A stretch of 64,000 nt of DNA from Aerococcus sanguinicola (GCF_001543145.1 NZ_CP014160.1:1922001-1986000), one strand, 5' to 3'; numbered from the stretch's first letter, positions 52,573 through 61,621 are shown. Numbers and translations are program-made. The notes: generated by a model from the letters alone, not told the origin.

Positions 52573-53523
52573 TTAAATGGAATCCTTAGTCGCTTCCGCC
52601 CGCCCCTTAATGGCATAGATACCAAACCAGTCGCCCCGGCGGACGATCTCTTCGATACGGAAATCTGCTTGGATCAGGGCCGCCTTGACCGCTTCAAATT
52701 CCTTATAGTAGATGCCCGAGAGGATGAACTTCCCTTGAGGCTCAAGGCAGTCATAGGCTTGGGGGATGAGCGGGATCAAAATATCAGCCAAGATATTAGC
52801 CGTGATCAGGTCGACGGGGTCAGCAATCCCGCTTAGCTTATCATTAGCCCGAGCCGAACACCGGTCGGCCACCTGGTTGACTTCAAAATTTTTCTGGGCA
52901 ATGGGAATGACTTGCTCATCATAGTCAAAGGCCTGGACGGACCGGGCCCCCAGCTTAGCTGCTGCAATGGCAAGGATCCCTGAACCGGTGCCCACATCAT
53001 AGACCCGGTCCTCTGCTTCAAGATAGCTTTCCAGAAGTTGGAGGGAGAGCTGGGTAGTGGCATGGTCCCCGGTCCCAAAAGCCATTTCTGGGTCCATATA
53101 GATAGGAATCAAGGCCTGGCTCTCTTCTTCTTGCCAAGAAGGAATAATATGAATAAAACGACTGATCACTGTGGGCTGGTAGTAACGCTTCCATTCTTCC
53201 TCCCAGTTGGTCTCCGCCAATTGACCAATCGCGATCTCTTCTTCGCTATAGGCTGGGTCTAAATCCCTCATAGCTGCTAGGAGGGCCTGGCCCAGATCTT
53301 CTTTGGACCAAGCCGTATCAGAAAAATAGCCCACCACCTGGGGAAAGCACGGATAAGCCTGGCGCTTGGCCTCTAACTTAACCACTGATCCTTCCTCTTC
53401 TAGCGCATCAAAATCCTTGACATCTTGGATCAGAGCCCCCTGTGAGCCCAGTGCCAGCAAGCTATCCGACATCTGGTCGGAATCTCCGTATTTGACGTCG
53501 ATTGTCACTTCATAGAATCCCAT
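52573..53523 (-). CDS. prmA: Ribosomal protein L11 methyltransferase
   Basis: A 316-residue SAM-dependent enzyme that trimethylates L11. N-terminal substrate-binding region, then DPEMAFGTGDHATTQL, the SAM motif VYDVGTGSGILAIAA and the NPPY-like ITANILADILIPL. Its ATG shares a base with the stop of the DUF3013 gene (TAATG). 133 bases separate it from rel with no terminator seen. Confidence 0.94.
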   Translation of the reverse strand: MGFYEVTIDVKYGDSDQMSDSLLALGSQGALIQDVKDFDALEEEGSVVKLEAKRQAYPCFPQVVGYFSDTAWSKEDLGQALLAAMRDLDPAYSEEEIAIGQLAETNWEEEWKRYYQPTVISRFIHIIPSWQEEESQALIPIYMDPEMAFGTGDHATTQLSLQLLESYLEAEDRVYDVGTGSGILAIAAAKLGARSVQAFDYDEQVIPIAQKNFEVNQVADRCSARANDKLSGIADPVDLITANILADILIPLIPQAYDCLEPQGKFILSGIYYKEFEAVKAALIQADFRIEEIVRRGDWFGIYAIKGRAEATKDSI

Positions 53524-54017
53524 TAATATACCTCCAATGAATAGCGTTCTTTGTTTCCATAGCGGTTGACTGCCTGACGCTGGGCAACATCTTGCCTCAC
53601 TGCCTCATGAGGCCAGGTCAAATCGAGCGTCTCCCGCTCACCCCGGTCCAGTTCGCGCAACTGTTGGTCAGCTTGGCGGAGGGTATAGCGCATCCATTTG
53701 AGAAGCACTTGGACATAGTCGCCCGTATAAGTCCCATTGCCTAGGTTAGGTGCCAGAATAAAAATCCCCGGCTGCAAACTAATATCTTTGCTATAATAAC
53801 CAAAACGAAAAGTTAAACTTAAATATGCAAATTCATTACTTTGCTTATTTAAAGCATCTCGCATCATATGATCCGAAGCCGGGCCCTGCCGACTGGGCAG
53901 GTGGACCTGGAGAATAATCCCTGTACTCCTCTCATCATAGGTTAATTGCCAGGGAAACTGGAAGCGTATGCCCTGCCACTCCTGGTATAAGTATTCAAAT
54001 AAGCTCTTTTCGGTCAT
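53523..54017 (-). CDS. DUF3013-like protein
   Basis: A 164-residue soluble protein resembling the Lactobacillales DUF3013 family, often found directly before prmA. Aromatic-rich N-terminal half (FEYLYQEWQGIRFQFPWQLTYDE), FRFGYYSKDISL in the middle and LTWPHEAVRQDVA near the end. No catalytic motif recognised. Translationally coupled to prmA through TAATG. AAAGGAG before the ATG. Confidence 0.75.
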   Translation of the reverse strand: MTEKSLFEYLYQEWQGIRFQFPWQLTYDERSTGIILQVHLPSRQGPASDHMMRDALNKQSNEFAYLSLTFRFGYYSKDISLQPGIFILAPNLGNGTYTGDYVQVLLKWMRYTLRQADQQLRELDRGERETLDLTWPHEAVRQDVAQRQAVNRYGNKERYSLEVY

Positions 54018-54074
54018 CTGTCCACACTCCTTTTGGTCATTGCTTGCCCTATCTTGGGGCCTTCACTTCTCTCT

Positions 54075-54080
54075 ATTATA
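54075..54080 (-). promoter_or_regulatory. Possible -10 of the DUF3013-prmA operon
   Basis: A perfect TATAAT on the minus strand 58 bp before the DUF3013 start; the -35 is poor. Confidence 0.4.
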
Positions 54081-54158
54081 GCCCATCCATCCTTGTTCTC
54101 CTAATTTATTAAAAGTTCTCTAAAGCCCTCTTTTCACTGACCTTGACGAAAGAAGATA

Positions 54159-54167
54159 TGCTATACT
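54159..54167 (+). promoter_or_regulatory. Extended -10 promoter of gpsB
   Basis: TGCTATACT, 34 bp before gpsB, with TTGACG upstream at a short 13-bp spacing. Confidence 0.45.
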
Positions 54168-54200
54168 ATTGGAAGACAGTGATAAAAATGGGGTGTAAGG

Positions 54201-54557
54201 ATGTCCGAACGTAATCTGACAACAAAAGATATTTTACAAAAAGAATTTAAACCAGCCATCCGCGGCTTTAACATGCAAGAAGTGGATGAATTTCTAGATA
54301 TCATCATGCGGGACTATGAGTCCTATGAAAAAGAAATTGCCTACTTACAAGCTGAATTGGAGAAAGCCAAGCGGCAGACTGGCGACGATAAGAGCCGGCA
54401 AAGCCGGTCCAAGGCTACCGGAACTAACAAAACCGGTGCAACTACCAATTATGATATTCTCCGCCGCCTATCCAAATTAGAGAAGGCGGTCTTTGGTTCC
54501 CAAAGCTATGATGAAGAGGACCATATGGACGATACCATTATTCGCCAAAATTATTAG
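54201..54557 (+). CDS. gpsB: Cell-division protein GpsB
   Basis: A 118-residue DivIVA-family protein: N-terminal membrane-binding and coiled-coil domain (LTTKDILQKEFKPAIRGFNMQEVDEFLD, then YESYEKEIAYLQAELEKAK), a low-complexity linker rich in K/T/S, and the C-terminal trimer helix (NYDILRRLSKLEKAVFG). GpsB coordinates peptidoglycan synthesis with division. gpsB-rnpB-RlmL-like is a widely kept Lactobacillales order. Confidence 0.94.
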   Translation: MSERNLTTKDILQKEFKPAIRGFNMQEVDEFLDIIMRDYESYEKEIAYLQAELEKAKRQTGDDKSRQSRSKATGTNKTGATTNYDILRRLSKLEKAVFGSQSYDEEDHMDDTIIRQNY

Positions 54558-54583
54558 CATTTTACGCCGACATGCGTTATAAT
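54554..54583 (+). promoter_or_regulatory. Promoter of rnpB
   Basis: TTAGCA (54554-54559), 18-bp spacer, perfect TATAAT (54578-54583), 12 bp before the RNA 5' stem. It overlaps the gpsB stop codon. Confidence 0.55.
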
Positions 54584-54594
54584 GAGTTATCATA

Positions 54595-54956
54595 TGTAAA
54601 TTTCGGGTAATCGCGGGTAGTCATACCTGAGGAAAGTCCATGCTCACACTGACTGAGAGGTCAGTAGTGTTCGTGCTTAGCGAAAGCATAAGCTAAGGCA
54701 GAGACGGCGGGAAAAACGGCTTCAGCCCTAGGGCTATGCCCCAGTATCCCTGAAAAGTGCCACAGTGACGAAGTTAGTTGGGAAACCAGCTAAGTGGAAC
54801 GAGGTAAACCCCTCGAGTGAGCAACCCAAATTCGGTAGGGGCACTTGGCAAGCAGAAATGAATGTGAGCCGAGGCAGCAATGCAGATAGATGATTACCGA
54901 ACTTGCAAACAACCTGGGATGCAAGGGAACAGAACATGGCTTATAGAAATTTACAT
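54595..54956 (+). ncRNA. rnpB: RNase P RNA (type B)
   Basis: The catalytic RNA that trims tRNA 5' leaders. TGTAAATTTC at the 5' end pairs with GAAATTTACA at the 3' end (P1). Conserved cores are GAGGAAAGTCCATGCTC (P4 5' half, J3/4), CAGAGACGG, GAAACCCCTCG-like and the 3' ACAGAAC..GGCTTATAG stretch. About 362 nt, the normal size for the Bacillus-type RNA. Position between gpsB and an RlmL-like gene agrees. Confidence 0.95.
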
Positions 54957-54968
54957 CAGGTTTGTAAA

Positions 54969-55011
54969 GAATCCAAGCTTGTGTGGTCTATCCCCAGGCT
55001 TGGATTTTTTA
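54969..55011 (+). terminator. Terminator of rnpB
   Basis: AATCCAAGCTTG pairs with CAGGCTTGGATT around a 13-base loop, followed by TTTT. Confidence 0.85.
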
Positions 55012-55034
55012 TATTGTATATGGATTATTTTTGT

Positions 55035-55061
55035 GTTGGTGACTAGACAATGACTACCAAC
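55035..55061 (+). repeat. Small palindrome sharing motifs with the 175-bp element flanks
   Basis: GTTGGTGACTAG...ACTACCAAC: GTTGGT and ACCAAC pair. TTGGTGACTAG also lies left of copy A (7940-7950, TTGATGATTAG near copy B) and ACTACCA right of copy B (32878-32884). It may be a solo end or relic. Confidence 0.4.
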
Positions 55062-55093
55062 ATAATAACTAAAAAAATTATAAGGAGGATTCC

Positions 55094-56230
55094 ATGAAGA
55101 CGTATCAGTTAATGGCCAGCTGCGCGAGCGGGATCGAGGCCCTGGTGAAGAATGAATTAAAGGCCCTGGGCTATGACTGCCAGGTCGAGAACGGCCGGGT
55201 CCGCTTTGAAGGGGGGCCCCAAGACATCGCCCGGACCAATATCCAATTGCGGACAGCTGACCGGGTTAAAATTATCGTCGGTGAATTTGAAGCCAAAACT
55301 TTCGAGGCTCTCTTCGACCAAGTCAAGGCCCTCAATTGGTCGGATCTCCTGCCCTTCGACGCCAACTTCCCTGTCTCCGGCAAGTCCGTCAAGTCCCAGC
55401 TCCACTCCGTCCCCACCTGCCAAAAGATGGTCAAAAAAGCTATTGTAGACCACTTAAAAGAAGCTTATTTCCGGCGCGGACAGCTGCCCGAAACCGGTGC
55501 CCGCTACCCCATTGAGGTCAGCATCCACAAAGACCAAGCCCTCCTAACCCTGGATACGACGGGAGATAGCTTGTTCAAGCGGGGCTACCGCCAGGCTAAA
55601 GGAGGCGCACCACTCAAGGAAAACTTCGCAGCTTCCCTGGTTAAACTAACGACCTGGTTCCCCGACCGGCCCTTGGTGGACCCTACCTGTGGCTCAGGGA
55701 CTATCGCCATTGAAGCAGCTATGATTGGGATGAATATCGCACCGGGAATGCGCCGGCACTTTGTCTGCGAGGACTGGGATATCTTCCGGGACCAGGAGTT
55801 CGACAAGGAGCGGGCTGCTGCTAAAGCGGCCATTGACCATGACATCCAACTGGACATCCAGGCTTCGGATATTGACCACCGCATGGTTGAAATTGCCAAA
55901 GCCAATGCCCAAGCGGCAGGAGTTGCCCATCAAATTACCTTTAAGCAGATGCAAGTGGCTGACTTTACAACGAATAAAGACTTCGGCATTATGATCAGCA
56001 ACCCGCCTTATGGGGAGCGGCTCAATGATGAAGACAGTGTCCACAAACTCTACCAAGAAATGGGCGAGGTCTTCCGTCCCCTCGAGACCTGGAGCAAGTA
56101 TATCCTGACTTCAGACTTGGCCTTTGAAGACTATTACGGTGAGAAGGCCACCAAGAAGCGCAAGCTTTACAACGGCGCTTTGCGGACCGACTTCTTCCAA
56201 TTCTGGGGCAAGAAGAAGAAATCACATTAA
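55094..56230 (+). CDS. THUMP-domain rRNA methyltransferase (RlmL-like)
   Basis: A 378-residue class I RNA methyltransferase. N-terminal THUMP domain (YQLMASCASGIEALVKNEL, QLRTADRVKIIVGEF) and a C-terminal UPF0020 SAM domain (RPLVDPTCGSGTIAIEAAMIG, MISNPPYGERL). It corresponds to B. subtilis YpsC and to the m2G half of E. coli RlmL; likely target is 23S rRNA. AAGGAGG before the ATG. Its stop is one base from the convergent RNase HI-like gene stop. Confidence 0.9.
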   Translation: MKTYQLMASCASGIEALVKNELKALGYDCQVENGRVRFEGGPQDIARTNIQLRTADRVKIIVGEFEAKTFEALFDQVKALNWSDLLPFDANFPVSGKSVKSQLHSVPTCQKMVKKAIVDHLKEAYFRRGQLPETGARYPIEVSIHKDQALLTLDTTGDSLFKRGYRQAKGGAPLKENFAASLVKLTTWFPDRPLVDPTCGSGTIAIEAAMIGMNIAPGMRRHFVCEDWDIFRDQEFDKERAAAKAAIDHDIQLDIQASDIDHRMVEIAKANAQAAGVAHQITFKQMQVADFTTNKDFGIMISNPPYGERLNDEDSVHKLYQEMGEVFRPLETWSKYILTSDLAFEDYYGEKATKKRKLYNGALRTDFFQFWGKKKKSH

Positions 56231-56231
56231 G

Positions 56232-56633
56232 CTAAAGCGGGGCCTGGCGCATGGCCTGCTTGGCGAGCTGGTCAGCCCCCCGGTTGTCAGCTTCCGGCAC
56301 CCAGTTCAAATGAAATTGAGGAAATTTAGCAAGAGCAAGTAAGATAGCCTGGATGGCCTGGCTATAGGGACTGTTCTTGCTTTTTTTCTTGCGTATGGCG
56401 TCATAAACGGCCCGGCTGTCCGTTTGGCAGATGATCAGGTCATGCGTACGCCCTTGGTCCTCGAGCAGCTCTAAGGCGATTTTAAGGGCAGAGAATTCAG
56501 CTAAGTGGTTGTCCATTTTTTGAGGCAGGGAGAATTTGAGGGGGTGCTGCTTGCCCCCTTCCAGCCAGAGAATTCCGACCCCCACCCGGCCGTCCTTGAC
56601 ATTGACCGAAGCATCGATGGCGAGACGTATCAC
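56232..56633 (-). CDS. RNase HI-like protein
   Basis: A 133-residue RNase H fold with catalytic acids in RLAIDASVN (Asp), DNHLAEFSAL (Glu), CQTDSRAV (Asp) and ADNRGADQLAK (Asp). It lacks an N-terminal hybrid-binding domain and is shorter than classic RNase HI. The start is GTG at 56633, directly after the TAG stop of the preceding gene, with AAAGGAG eight bases upstream. It could be a genuine RNase HI or a YpeP-type relative. Confidence 0.85.
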   Translation of the reverse strand: MIRLAIDASVNVKDGRVGVGILWLEGGKQHPLKFSLPQKMDNHLAEFSALKIALELLEDQGRTHDLIICQTDSRAVYDAIRKKKSKNSPYSQAIQAILLALAKFPQFHLNWVPEADNRGADQLAKQAMRQAPL

Positions 56634-57536
56634 CTAGATCACTCCTTTCATAATTTTTTTAAGTAGACGGTAAAGGTCGTCTTCTGGGTCAGCTGCCGCT
56701 AGAGCAGTCAATAAGTCAGCGGGTGACTGGTCGAGGTCTCCTTCGAAGGGATAGAGCAAGCCCGTCAAAAGCACCCACTCCTCCTCCAGATAGGCCTTAA
56801 CCAAGGGCTCCTTAAAGAAACAAGCCTCCAAGTAGTCTTGGCCAGCCTGGAAGAAAGACCGGTCCTGGGGCTGGTCTAAAGTAGCTAAATGGAGCTCATG
56901 ACGCTTACCAAAAGGCCCCTCTAGAACTAAGTGGCCTTGGTCTCCAGCCTCCAACAAGCGCACCAGGAAATCCGTCCGTACCAGACTAGGTCCAGGATGT
57001 CTAGTCAGATAGGCTCGGATGAAAGCTTGAACCTGGTCAGCTGCTAAGCTGTCTAAGACCTGGTAGCAGGCCATAGCCTGGCTCGGATCCGAGCCTAGGT
57101 CGCTATCTAAGTAAGCGGTCAGCGCCTTTTGACTAGCAGCCGCTTCTTTAGCAGCTGTCTGATCGGGATAGAAGATAAAATCGATCCAATCCTGGTCGAT
57201 AGCTGGTCCCTGACGCACAAAAAGCCCCAGCTCTGAAAACTCTTTCAAAGTACTTGGGGCAGTCTGAGCCAATAGGGACATGGCGCTTTCATATAAGAGG
57301 AGGGCTTGGTCTTGGTCAAGCTCCTCTAAAACTTGCTGGGTCAAAGCCAGAGCTCGATCAGCCTGGTCCTGGTCCAGCAAAACCTGGATTAAGTCCAGGA
57401 AAAACTTGGAAAAATTTCCGGCCTGTCGCTGAGCCTGGCGGATAGCGGCCAGGCCCTGACTGAGGCCCCCTGCTGCCTTAAGCGCTAGGGCTTCTTCGAT
57501 CAGGGACCGGCAGTCAGCATTTCTTTCCATTGACAT
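56634..57536 (-). CDS. Unknown protein with repeat-like helices
   Basis: A 300-residue, strongly acidic, Ala/Leu/Gln/Asp-rich soluble protein; no family recognised. The first ~100 residues (CRSLIEEALALKAAGGLSQG, AIRQAQRQAGNFSKFFLDL, LLDQDQADRALALTQQVL) look like three TPR-like helical hairpins. The rest is alpha-helical with no catalytic motif. Its ATG follows GGGAGG by 8 bases, 32 bases after accA, and its TAG abuts the RNase HI-like start. It may be a scaffold or adaptor. Confidence 0.7.
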   Translation of the reverse strand: MSMERNADCRSLIEEALALKAAGGLSQGLAAIRQAQRQAGNFSKFFLDLIQVLLDQDQADRALALTQQVLEELDQDQALLLYESAMSLLAQTAPSTLKEFSELGLFVRQGPAIDQDWIDFIFYPDQTAAKEAAASQKALTAYLDSDLGSDPSQAMACYQVLDSLAADQVQAFIRAYLTRHPGPSLVRTDFLVRLLEAGDQGHLVLEGPFGKRHELHLATLDQPQDRSFFQAGQDYLEACFFKEPLVKAYLEEEWVLLTGLLYPFEGDLDQSPADLLTALAAADPEDDLYRLLKKIMKGVI

Positions 57537-57568
57537 GGCGCATGCCTCCCTTTGTTGTCACATTCTCC

Positions 57569-58381
57569 TTAAAATTGACGAAAACGCGCTTCGCGGGCTA
57601 GGCGGATGGCTTCAGCTGACTTACCATCCCAGTCCTCTAATTCCTTGATGAGCATGGTTTTGATATTATCAGCTAAGTGTTCCTTGGTGATCGCCTCTCC
57701 CCGTTGGCGGACGGGAATAATTTCATCCACTACACCCAATTCATAGAGGTCTTTAGCGGTGAACTTCATCAGTTCCGCTGCCTCATTGGCCCGGTTAACA
57801 TCCTTCCACAGAATAGTCGCAAAGCCTTCTGGGGAAAGAATGGAATACATGGCGTCTTCTAGGATCCAAACCCGGTTGGTCACTGCCAGGGCTAGGGCCC
57901 CACCGCTCCCTCCTTCCCCAATTAAGACGGAGATATTAGGAGCAGATAAACGCCCCAAAGCCTGCATGGACCGGGCAATAGCTTCACCAACCCCCCGGTC
58001 TTCCGCTTCCATATCGCAAAAGGCACCGGAAGTATTGATAAAGCTAATGACTGGACGCTTAAATTTATCAGCTTGTTCCACTAGGCGGATGGCCTTGCGG
58101 TAACCCTCCGCATGGGGAGAGCCAAAGTTACGTTCCACATTTTCTTTAGTGGTGTGACCCTTTTCTGTCCCGATAATGGTCACCGGCCGGCCATCTAAAC
58201 GACCGACCCCACCATAAATCGCGGCATCGTCCCCATAGGCCCGGTCGCCGTGGAGTTCATAGAAATCGTCACAGATGTAATTGGCCAGTTCCGAAGTAGT
58301 CAGCCGCTGGGTATCCCGAGCAGCTTTTACAACCTCACTTGGATGGAGAGAAGGTCGCTTTTTTGAATGACTTTCTAGCAT
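57569..58381 (-). CDS. accA: Acetyl-CoA carboxylase carboxyltransferase alpha
   Basis: A 270-residue alpha subunit: ICDDFYELHGDRAYGDD, GRLDGRPVTIIGTEKGHTT, FINTSGAFCDMEAEDRGVGEAIA and SVLIGEGGSGGALAL are the crotonase-fold CT motifs. It pairs with AccD to carboxylate acetyl-CoA from carboxybiotin. AAGGAG before the ATG. Last of the fatty-acid genes in this operon. Confidence 0.96.
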   Translation of the reverse strand: MLESHSKKRPSLHPSEVVKAARDTQRLTTSELANYICDDFYELHGDRAYGDDAAIYGGVGRLDGRPVTIIGTEKGHTTKENVERNFGSPHAEGYRKAIRLVEQADKFKRPVISFINTSGAFCDMEAEDRGVGEAIARSMQALGRLSAPNISVLIGEGGSGGALALAVTNRVWILEDAMYSILSPEGFATILWKDVNRANEAAELMKFTAKDLYELGVVDEIIPVRQRGEAITKEHLADNIKTMLIKELEDWDGKSAEAIRLAREARFRQF

Positions 58382-58391
58382 AATACACTCC

Positions 58392-59255
58392 TTAAGCTTG
58401 GCAATGGATGGACAGCAAGGCAGATAGTTCCTCTCTTAATTGCTGGCGGGGGATGATCCGGTCAACGAAACCATGGGCCAATTGGTGCTCGGCACTCTGG
58501 AAGCTGTCAGGCACAGCCTGGTGGATAGTTTGTTCAATCACCCGCTTGCCGGCAAAACCGATTAAAGCGCCCGGTTCGGCACAGATAATATCAGCCTGCA
58601 TGGCAAAACTAGCCGTTACCCCACCCGTTGTTGGATCAGTCAAAACAGCCAGGTAGAAGAGGCCAGCCTCGCTGTGTCGTTCCACAGCCAGCGAAATCTT
58701 GGCCATCTGCATCAGGGAGACAATCCCTTCTTGCATCCGAGCCCCCCCACTCGCTGTAAAGACCACAACTGGCAGGCTTTCTTTAAGAGCTAACTCGAAG
58801 AGGGAAGTTAACTTCTCCCCCACCCGGGCGCCCATGGACCCCATCATGAAGAAGGGATTCATACAGGCAAAGGCAAGTTTCTGTCCATTGAGCTTACCTA
58901 GGCCCGTGGTGATGGCTTCATCCGTCTGAGCCCGTTCTTGGGCCTTGGCCCGCTTCTCCTCATAGCCTGGAAAGTCCAGGGGATTAGCATGTCCTCCGTC
59001 TTCAAAGAGAGGCTCAAAAGAATCTTGATCCAAGATCAAACGAATCCGCTCCTGGGCTGAAATCCGGAAATGATAGTCACAATTGCTGCAAACATAGGCC
59101 GGTTTCATATCCTGGGTCAGGATGGTTTGCTGGCACTGGGGACACTTCTGCCACATGCCGTCAGGAATATAGGGCTTGTGGTTAGGATCAACGACGTCCA
59201 CCTGGCTGGCCTGGGGCACATGAATATAAGATTTCTTTTTCCGCTTGAAAGCCAT
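58392..59255 (-). CDS. accD: Acetyl-CoA carboxylase carboxyltransferase beta
   Basis: A 287-residue beta subunit with an N-terminal zinc ribbon (CPQCQQTILTQDMKPAYVC, then SNCDYHF) and the CT domain (FMMGSMGARVGEKLT, VVFTASGGARMQEGI, VLTDPTTGGVTASFAMQAD, GFAGKRVIEQTI). GGGAGC before the ATG. Ten bases before accA. Confidence 0.96.
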   Translation of the reverse strand: MAFKRKKKSYIHVPQASQVDVVDPNHKPYIPDGMWQKCPQCQQTILTQDMKPAYVCSNCDYHFRISAQERIRLILDQDSFEPLFEDGGHANPLDFPGYEEKRAKAQERAQTDEAITTGLGKLNGQKLAFACMNPFFMMGSMGARVGEKLTSLFELALKESLPVVVFTASGGARMQEGIVSLMQMAKISLAVERHSEAGLFYLAVLTDPTTGGVTASFAMQADIICAEPGALIGFAGKRVIEQTIHQAVPDSFQSAEHQLAHGFVDRIIPRQQLREELSALLSIHCQA

Positions 59256-59271
59256 CAGCTCAGCTCCCTTC

Positions 59272-60642
59272 TCAGTTTGATTGTGCGGCTAGCCAGGCAG
59301 GTAGGAGGCTGGCTTCAAGGTAGTCATTGCTGTAATCCCCAGAAAGAAAGCCTTTATCCTCAAGAATGGCTTGGAGGAGGGCCTGGTTAGAGGCAATGCC
59401 TTCAATCCGCAGCTCGCCTAGGGCCCGCTTCATCCGTTGCACAGCTTCTTCTCGGTCCGCCCCATAAGCAATCAATTTAGCAAACATATTATCATAGTAT
59501 GGCGGCATTTGATAGCCATTATAGACACTTGATTCTAGTCGCAAGCCCAAATTGCCTGCCGGAAAATGAATAAAGTCAAAGGATCCGGTTGAAGGATAGA
59601 AGTGCTGCTCTGGGCGCTCCGCATTCAAGCGGACCTCAATGGCATGGCCTTCAAAGTGAATATCCTCCTGGTCCAAGCTCAGGGGTTGCCCCGCCGCAAT
59701 TTCAATTTGCTTTTTGACCAAGTCGACGCCAGTAACCATTTCCGTGATCGGATGTTCGACCTGGATCCGGGTATTCATCTCCATAAAATAGAAGTTCTGG
59801 TCCTCGTCCACCAAAAATTCTATGGTCCCAGCCCCAGTATAGTTAACTTCTTCGCCCGCTTGGACTGCTGCTGCACAGATCTTCTCGCGAATCGCTTGGC
59901 TGATAAAGGGACTTGGACTCTCTTCGAGCACTTTTTGGTGGTTGCGCTGGAGGGAGCATTCCCGCTCCCCTAGGTGGATCACTTTACCATAGTTATCACC
60001 GAGGATTTGAACTTCAATGTGGTGGGCAGGATGGATGACCTTCTCCATGTAGAGCTGGTCATTTTGGAAGTTCTGTTGGGCTTCCAAGCGGGCCTCATCG
60101 AAGGCCGACTGCAATTGACTAGCCTCCTTGACTAGGCGCATGCCCTTGCCCCCACCTCCAGCTGTGGCTTTGAAGAGGACCGGATAACCCACTTCTTCAG
60201 CGATAGCTAGGGCTTCCTCGGCGCTATTAACGGAGTCTTCGCTCCCAGGAATAACTGGAACCTTAGCGGCCTGCATGGTTTCCCGGGCATGTTGCTTGTC
60301 CCCCATCTGGTCAATCACATCCGCTTCCGGTCCGATAAAGACAATATTCATCTCCCGGCAGAGGCGGGCAAATTTACTATTTTCCGATAAGAAGCCAAAA
60401 CCGGGATGGATGGCCTGGGCCCCAGTAACGACAGCTGCGCTGAGGATAGAGGGCATGTTTAAATAGGAGTCAGCTGCGGATGCTTTCCCAATACAGACTG
60501 CCTCATCAGCTAAGGAGACATGCATTGCATCGGCATCCGCTTCGGAGTATACAGCCACTGTTTGGATGCCCATCTCCTTACAAGTTCGAATGATTCGAAC
60601 GGCGATTTCGCCACGGTTGGCAATAAGTATTTTCTTAAACAT
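59272..60642 (-). CDS. accC: Biotin carboxylase
   Basis: A 456-residue ATP-grasp enzyme that carboxylates AccB-biotin. KILIANRGEIAVRIIRTC at the N-terminus, the glycine loop FKATAGGGGKGMR, MEMNTRIQVEHPITE (metal and bicarbonate residues) and the C-terminal lid are complete. Part of fabZ-accC-accD-accA. Confidence 0.97.
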   Translation of the reverse strand: MFKKILIANRGEIAVRIIRTCKEMGIQTVAVYSEADADAMHVSLADEAVCIGKASAADSYLNMPSILSAAVVTGAQAIHPGFGFLSENSKFARLCREMNIVFIGPEADVIDQMGDKQHARETMQAAKVPVIPGSEDSVNSAEEALAIAEEVGYPVLFKATAGGGGKGMRLVKEASQLQSAFDEARLEAQQNFQNDQLYMEKVIHPAHHIEVQILGDNYGKVIHLGERECSLQRNHQKVLEESPSPFISQAIREKICAAAVQAGEEVNYTGAGTIEFLVDEDQNFYFMEMNTRIQVEHPITEMVTGVDLVKKQIEIAAGQPLSLDQEDIHFEGHAIEVRLNAERPEQHFYPSTGSFDFIHFPAGNLGLRLESSVYNGYQMPPYYDNMFAKLIAYGADREEAVQRMKRALGELRIEGIASNQALLQAILEDKGFLSGDYSNDYLEASLLPAWLAAQSN

Positions 60643-60662
60643 TTGACCACTTTCTTTATTAC

Positions 60663-61124
60663 TTAAATATCGCGTTCAACATCTGATACGGCGAAGGTCA
60701 TTTGGCATTCACTGCATAGAACGCCATCTTCACGGTGGATAGTAGCCTTAGCCAAGCCAATATTCCGCTTAATCTTTAAGATATCAACGGTCACGGTAAG
60801 GACGTCGCCTGGAACAACCTTCTGGCGGAATTTAACCTTGTCCACCCCTGCTAAGTAACCGGTCCGCTTGGTGAGGCCGTCCGTCATCAAGAGCGGAATC
60901 GAACCAGCCTGGGCCATGGTTTCAATTTGAAGGACACCTGGCATGACTGGTTCGCCAGGGAAGTGGCCGACAAAATAAGGTTCGTTAATGGTCACGTTCT
61001 TGCGTGCCACCACGCGTTTGCCAACCTCTAATTCCGTTACCCGGTCGATAAAACAAATTGGATAGCGGTTAGGAATGATGTCCATAATCTCTTGGGCATC
61101 TAAGATAATTTCATTATTTTCCAC
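60663..61124 (-). CDS. fabZ: 3-hydroxyacyl-ACP dehydratase FabZ
   Basis: A 153-residue hot-dog-fold dehydratase. Catalytic His in FVGHFPGEPVMPG and Glu in VLQIETMAQAG; IIPNRYPICFIDRV is the typical start. The start codon is GTG at 61124 after AAGGAG. Whether it also isomerises (FabN-like) cannot be told. Between accB and accC, the normal Firmicutes order. Confidence 0.95.
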   Translation of the reverse strand: MENNEIILDAQEIMDIIPNRYPICFIDRVTELEVGKRVVARKNVTINEPYFVGHFPGEPVMPGVLQIETMAQAGSIPLLMTDGLTKRTGYLAGVDKVKFRQKVVPGDVLTVTVDILKIKRNIGLAKATIHREDGVLCSECQMTFAVSDVERDI

Positions 61125-61135
61125 AAGATCTCTCC

Positions 61136-61621
61136 TTAACTAATCTCAAATAGAGGCTGGCCGTATTCAACGACTTCGCCGTCCTTGACTAAAATCTGAC
61201 TGATGGTCCCTGAGTATTCAGCTGGGATTTCATTCATAATCTTCATGGCTTCCACGATACATACCGTTTCCCCCGCCTGGATGGTCTGACCCAAGCTCAC
61301 ATAAGGGTCACGGTCAGGACCTGGCGCCAGGTAGACCACACCCACAATAGGACTGGTCACAACTTGGCCAGTCAAGCTTTCTTCTTCCTTACTTGCTTCT
61401 TCTGCCGCTGGCGCAGGAGCAGGCGAAGCCTCTTCTTGACCTGCTTTTTCAGCAGCCAAGGCGTCGACGGAAGTGGCCGCTTGGTCAGTCAATTTGGCAT
61501 TCAGGGCATCAGTTTCCAACTTGGACATGACAATCTCTAGGTCTTCATTCTTGAAGACAAATTGCTGCAAGCTGGATGCATCTACGGCTTGGATAAGCGC
61601 CTTAATTTCTTTTGTTTCCAT
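61136..61621 (-). CDS. accB: Biotin carboxyl carrier protein
   Basis: A 161-residue BCCP. N-terminal helix (IKALIQAVDASSLQQFVF), an Ala/Pro/Glu-rich linker (about residues 55-80), and a C-terminal biotinyl domain with the biotin lysine in CIVEAMKIMNEI. BirA at 44547 is the likely modifier. The ATG shares a base with the fabF stop (TAATG). Confidence 0.95.
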   Translation of the reverse strand: METKEIKALIQAVDASSLQQFVFKNEDLEIVMSKLETDALNAKLTDQAATSVDALAAEKAGQEEASPAPAPAAEEASKEEESLTGQVVTSPIVGVVYLAPGPDRDPYVSLGQTIQAGETVCIVEAMKIMNEIPAEYSGTISQILVKDGEVVEYGQPLFEIS

